The position numbers and the translations under genes were made by a program. Below are positions 12,613 to 14,116 of a stretch of 14,116 bases of DNA, in pieces. The stretch lies in assembly GCA_041679065.1 (NCBI GenBank), contig JBBABI010000025.1:1-14116 (forward strand), read 5' to 3'. Positions within the stretch are counted from its first letter, which is position 1, and each line of letters begins with the position of its first letter. Below the pieces are notes generated by a model. It saw only the letters and a program-made list of their open reading frames with translations. It was not told the origin of the DNA and did no database searches. The stretch comes from CAJBLF01 sp041679065 (GTDB lineage Bacteria; Patescibacteriota; Gracilibacteria; Absconditabacterales; Absconditicoccaceae).

Positions 12613-12726
12613 TCAACTGACGAAGACCCCAACTTTCAACTGACGACCCTAAGAAGATTATTGATAGAAAGACAATGTGGATTCCCGCCTTCCCCATAAC
12701 TTCGTATGGGACTGTAGCGCGGGAAT
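12613..12726. repeat. Repeat-rich spacer downstream of gdhA (direct repeats and ATTCCCGC palindrome)
   Basis: TCAACTGACGA occurs at 12613-12623 and 12636-12646. ATTCCCGC (12681-12688) and GCGGGAAT (12719-12726) form an inverted repeat with an inner CCCATA/TATGGG stem. This is the ATTCCC..GGGAAT type of dispersed element also known from other genera (for example dRS3-like repeats in Neisseria). It may serve as the gdhA 3' UTR hairpin; no T-run terminator is seen after gdhA. Confidence 0.6.
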
Positions 12727-12750
12727 GACGAAATAGAGATCGTCCTCAAC

Positions 12751-14085
12751 TTATACAAGTCCTTGCTGAATCATGGCATCGGCCACTTTCTTAAATCCTG
12801 CGATGTTTGCTCCTTTGATATAATTCACATAGTCTCATTCTTTCCCGTATTGGACGCATTGCGCGTGAATATTTTTCATGATGTTTTGTAATCTCTCGTC
12901 CACTTCTTCACTGCTTCGTGAAAGACGTCAGCTATTCTGCGACATTTCGAGTCCTGACGTCGCTACTCAGCCAGCGTTGGATGCTTTCCCTGGTGAAAAT
13001 AATATTTTAGCATTATGAAAGACTTCGATCGCTTCTGGTGTGGATGGCATATTCGCTCATTCGCCGATAACAATGATTCAATTTTTGACTAACACTTTCG
13101 CATCTTCTTCGTTCAGTTCATTCTGTGTCGCGCAGGGGAGTGCAATGTCGCATTTTACTTCCCATGGCTTTTTGTCTTCAATGAATTTAACTCCGAATTT
13201 ATCAGCGTATTCTTTGATTCTTCCACGTTTATTGTTTTTAAGCTCTTTGAGGAACTCTAATTTTTCTTGAGTGATTCATTGCTCGTCGTAAATATATCAC
13301 GAAGAGTCTGAAGCAGTTACAACTTTTGCTCCAAGCTGGATACATTTCTCTATTGCATATTGGGCTACGTTTCCTGAGCCTGAAACAGCGACCGTCTTTC
13401 ATTTTAAAGTTTCATTCTTCGTCGCGAGCATCTCCTGGACGAAATACACTAATCCGTATCAGGTCGCTTCCGTCCTTATCAAACTTCCTCCTCGGTTGAG
13501 TCCTTTCCCAGTCAATACTCAGGTAAATTCATTCTTAATTTTTTTATACTGCCCGAAGAGGTAGCCGATCTCTCTTGCACCTACTCCGATATCTCCAGCT
13601 GGAACGTCGGTATCTGGTCAGATATATTTTACTAATTCTGTCATAAAGGATTGGCAGAATCTCATTACTTCTCTATCGGATTTTCCATGCGGATCGAAAT
13701 CGCTTCCTCCTTTTCCTCATCCCATAGGCAATCACGTTAAACTATTTTTGAAAATTTGTTCAAATCCTAGGAATTTCAAAATGCTGAGATTGACGCTTGG
13801 ATGGAATCTTAGTCCGCCCTTGTAGGGTCCGATAGCGCTATTGAATTGCACTCTATATCATCTATTGACTTGGATGTTTCCTTGATCATCTATTCGAGGA
13901 ATTCTGAACATGATGGTCCTTTCTGGCTCTACTATCCTTTCGAGGATTTTTTCTTTCTGATAAATAGGATTCTGATCTACGAAGTCTTTGATGGAGTCCA
14001 CGACCTCTTGAACTGCTTGAATAAACTCAGGTTCGTTGGGATTTTTCTGGTGTACATTTTTGAGAAAGGCTTTGGTATCAAACAT
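12751..14085 (-). CDS. gdhA: Glutamate dehydrogenase, 444 aa
   Basis: Reversible reductive amination of 2-oxoglutarate to glutamate in the cytoplasm; hexameric, ~450-residue class, co-factor NADP(H) or NAD(H) not decided here. The frame runs from ATG 14085 to TAA 12751-12753, within a few residues of E. coli GdhA (447). Landmarks: 'GYRVQFNSAIGPYKGGLRFH' (76-95), 'LPMGGGKGGSDFDPHGKS' with active-site Lys125, 'VPAGDIGVG', 'TGKGLNRGGSLIRTEATGYG', the Rossmann 'VSGSGNVAQYAIEK', 'ASDSSGYIYDEQG', 'IALPCATQNEL', 'GEGANMPSTPEA' and 'SPGKASNAGGVATSGLEMSQ'. I counted 13 TGA codons, all at Gly positions (for example 76, 118, 123 and 343); several are invariant in the family, which proves the code. No clear Shine-Dalgarno sequence (GAAAGA before ATG). 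Its promoter lies outside the window. Fragments of its 3' end are scattered downstream. Confidence 0.97.
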
Positions 14086-14116
14086 TCTTTCAAAATAAAA
14101 AAAATAAAACTCCTGA
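14086..14116. other. Upstream edge of gdhA
   Basis: 31 bases, mostly A/T. Too short to assign a promoter or the end of another gene. Confidence 0.3.

Overview
The window reads coherently only when UGA codes for glycine (genetic code 25, stops TAA and TAG only). In-frame TGA falls on invariant glycines of glutamate dehydrogenase, RecJ and alanyl-tRNA synthetase. Together with the AT-rich DNA, tiny proteins and reduced AlaRS, this points to the Candidate Phyla Radiation, either Gracilibacteria (BD1-5) or Absconditabacteria (SR1). The sequence alone does not separate these two. Under the standard code most genes look shattered and one (3912-4553) is invisible.

Layout. 1-1130 (+) is the 3' part of a probable beta-propeller protein. 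1353-1658 (-) is a small membrane protein. 1837-3842 (+) is a two-gene unit: a short alanyl-tRNA synthetase without its editing and C-Ala domains, then a four-helix EamA/SMR-like half transporter. Facing it on the minus strand are an unknown 213-aa gene (3912-4553), an unknown 153-aa gene (4626-5087) and a conserved two-TM small protein (5185-5442). A complete RecJ follows (5526-7190, -). After a repeat-filled spacer comes a probable structured RNA of about 415 nt (7570-7985, -) with its own promoter and terminator. From 8134 to 12473 run six minus-strand genes of unknown function (440, 229, 138, 74, 210 and 102 aa). The window ends with a complete gdhA (12751-14085, -).

Two themes stand out. 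First, most minus-strand genes are single transcription units with a TTGACT-like -35, a 16-nt spacer and a TATAAT-like -10, and most end in a hairpin terminator; Shine-Dalgarno sequences are almost absent. Second, gene 3' ends are duplicated around inserted genes. The last 49 bp of the 153-aa gene recur on the far side of the 213-aa gene. Pieces of the gdhA 3' end recur at three places among the small genes downstream of gdhA. The differences in the best copies are synonymous, so the copies look like tails of diverged, once-functional alleles. I infer that gene 3' ends act here as entry points for single-gene cargo. Several cargo genes contain no UGA-glycine at all, which fits a donor using the standard code.

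No integrase, transposase, CRISPR array, tRNA or rRNA was seen. gdhA (glutamate/2-oxoglutarate), recJ (recombination and repair) and alaS (translation) are the only genes with firm functions.
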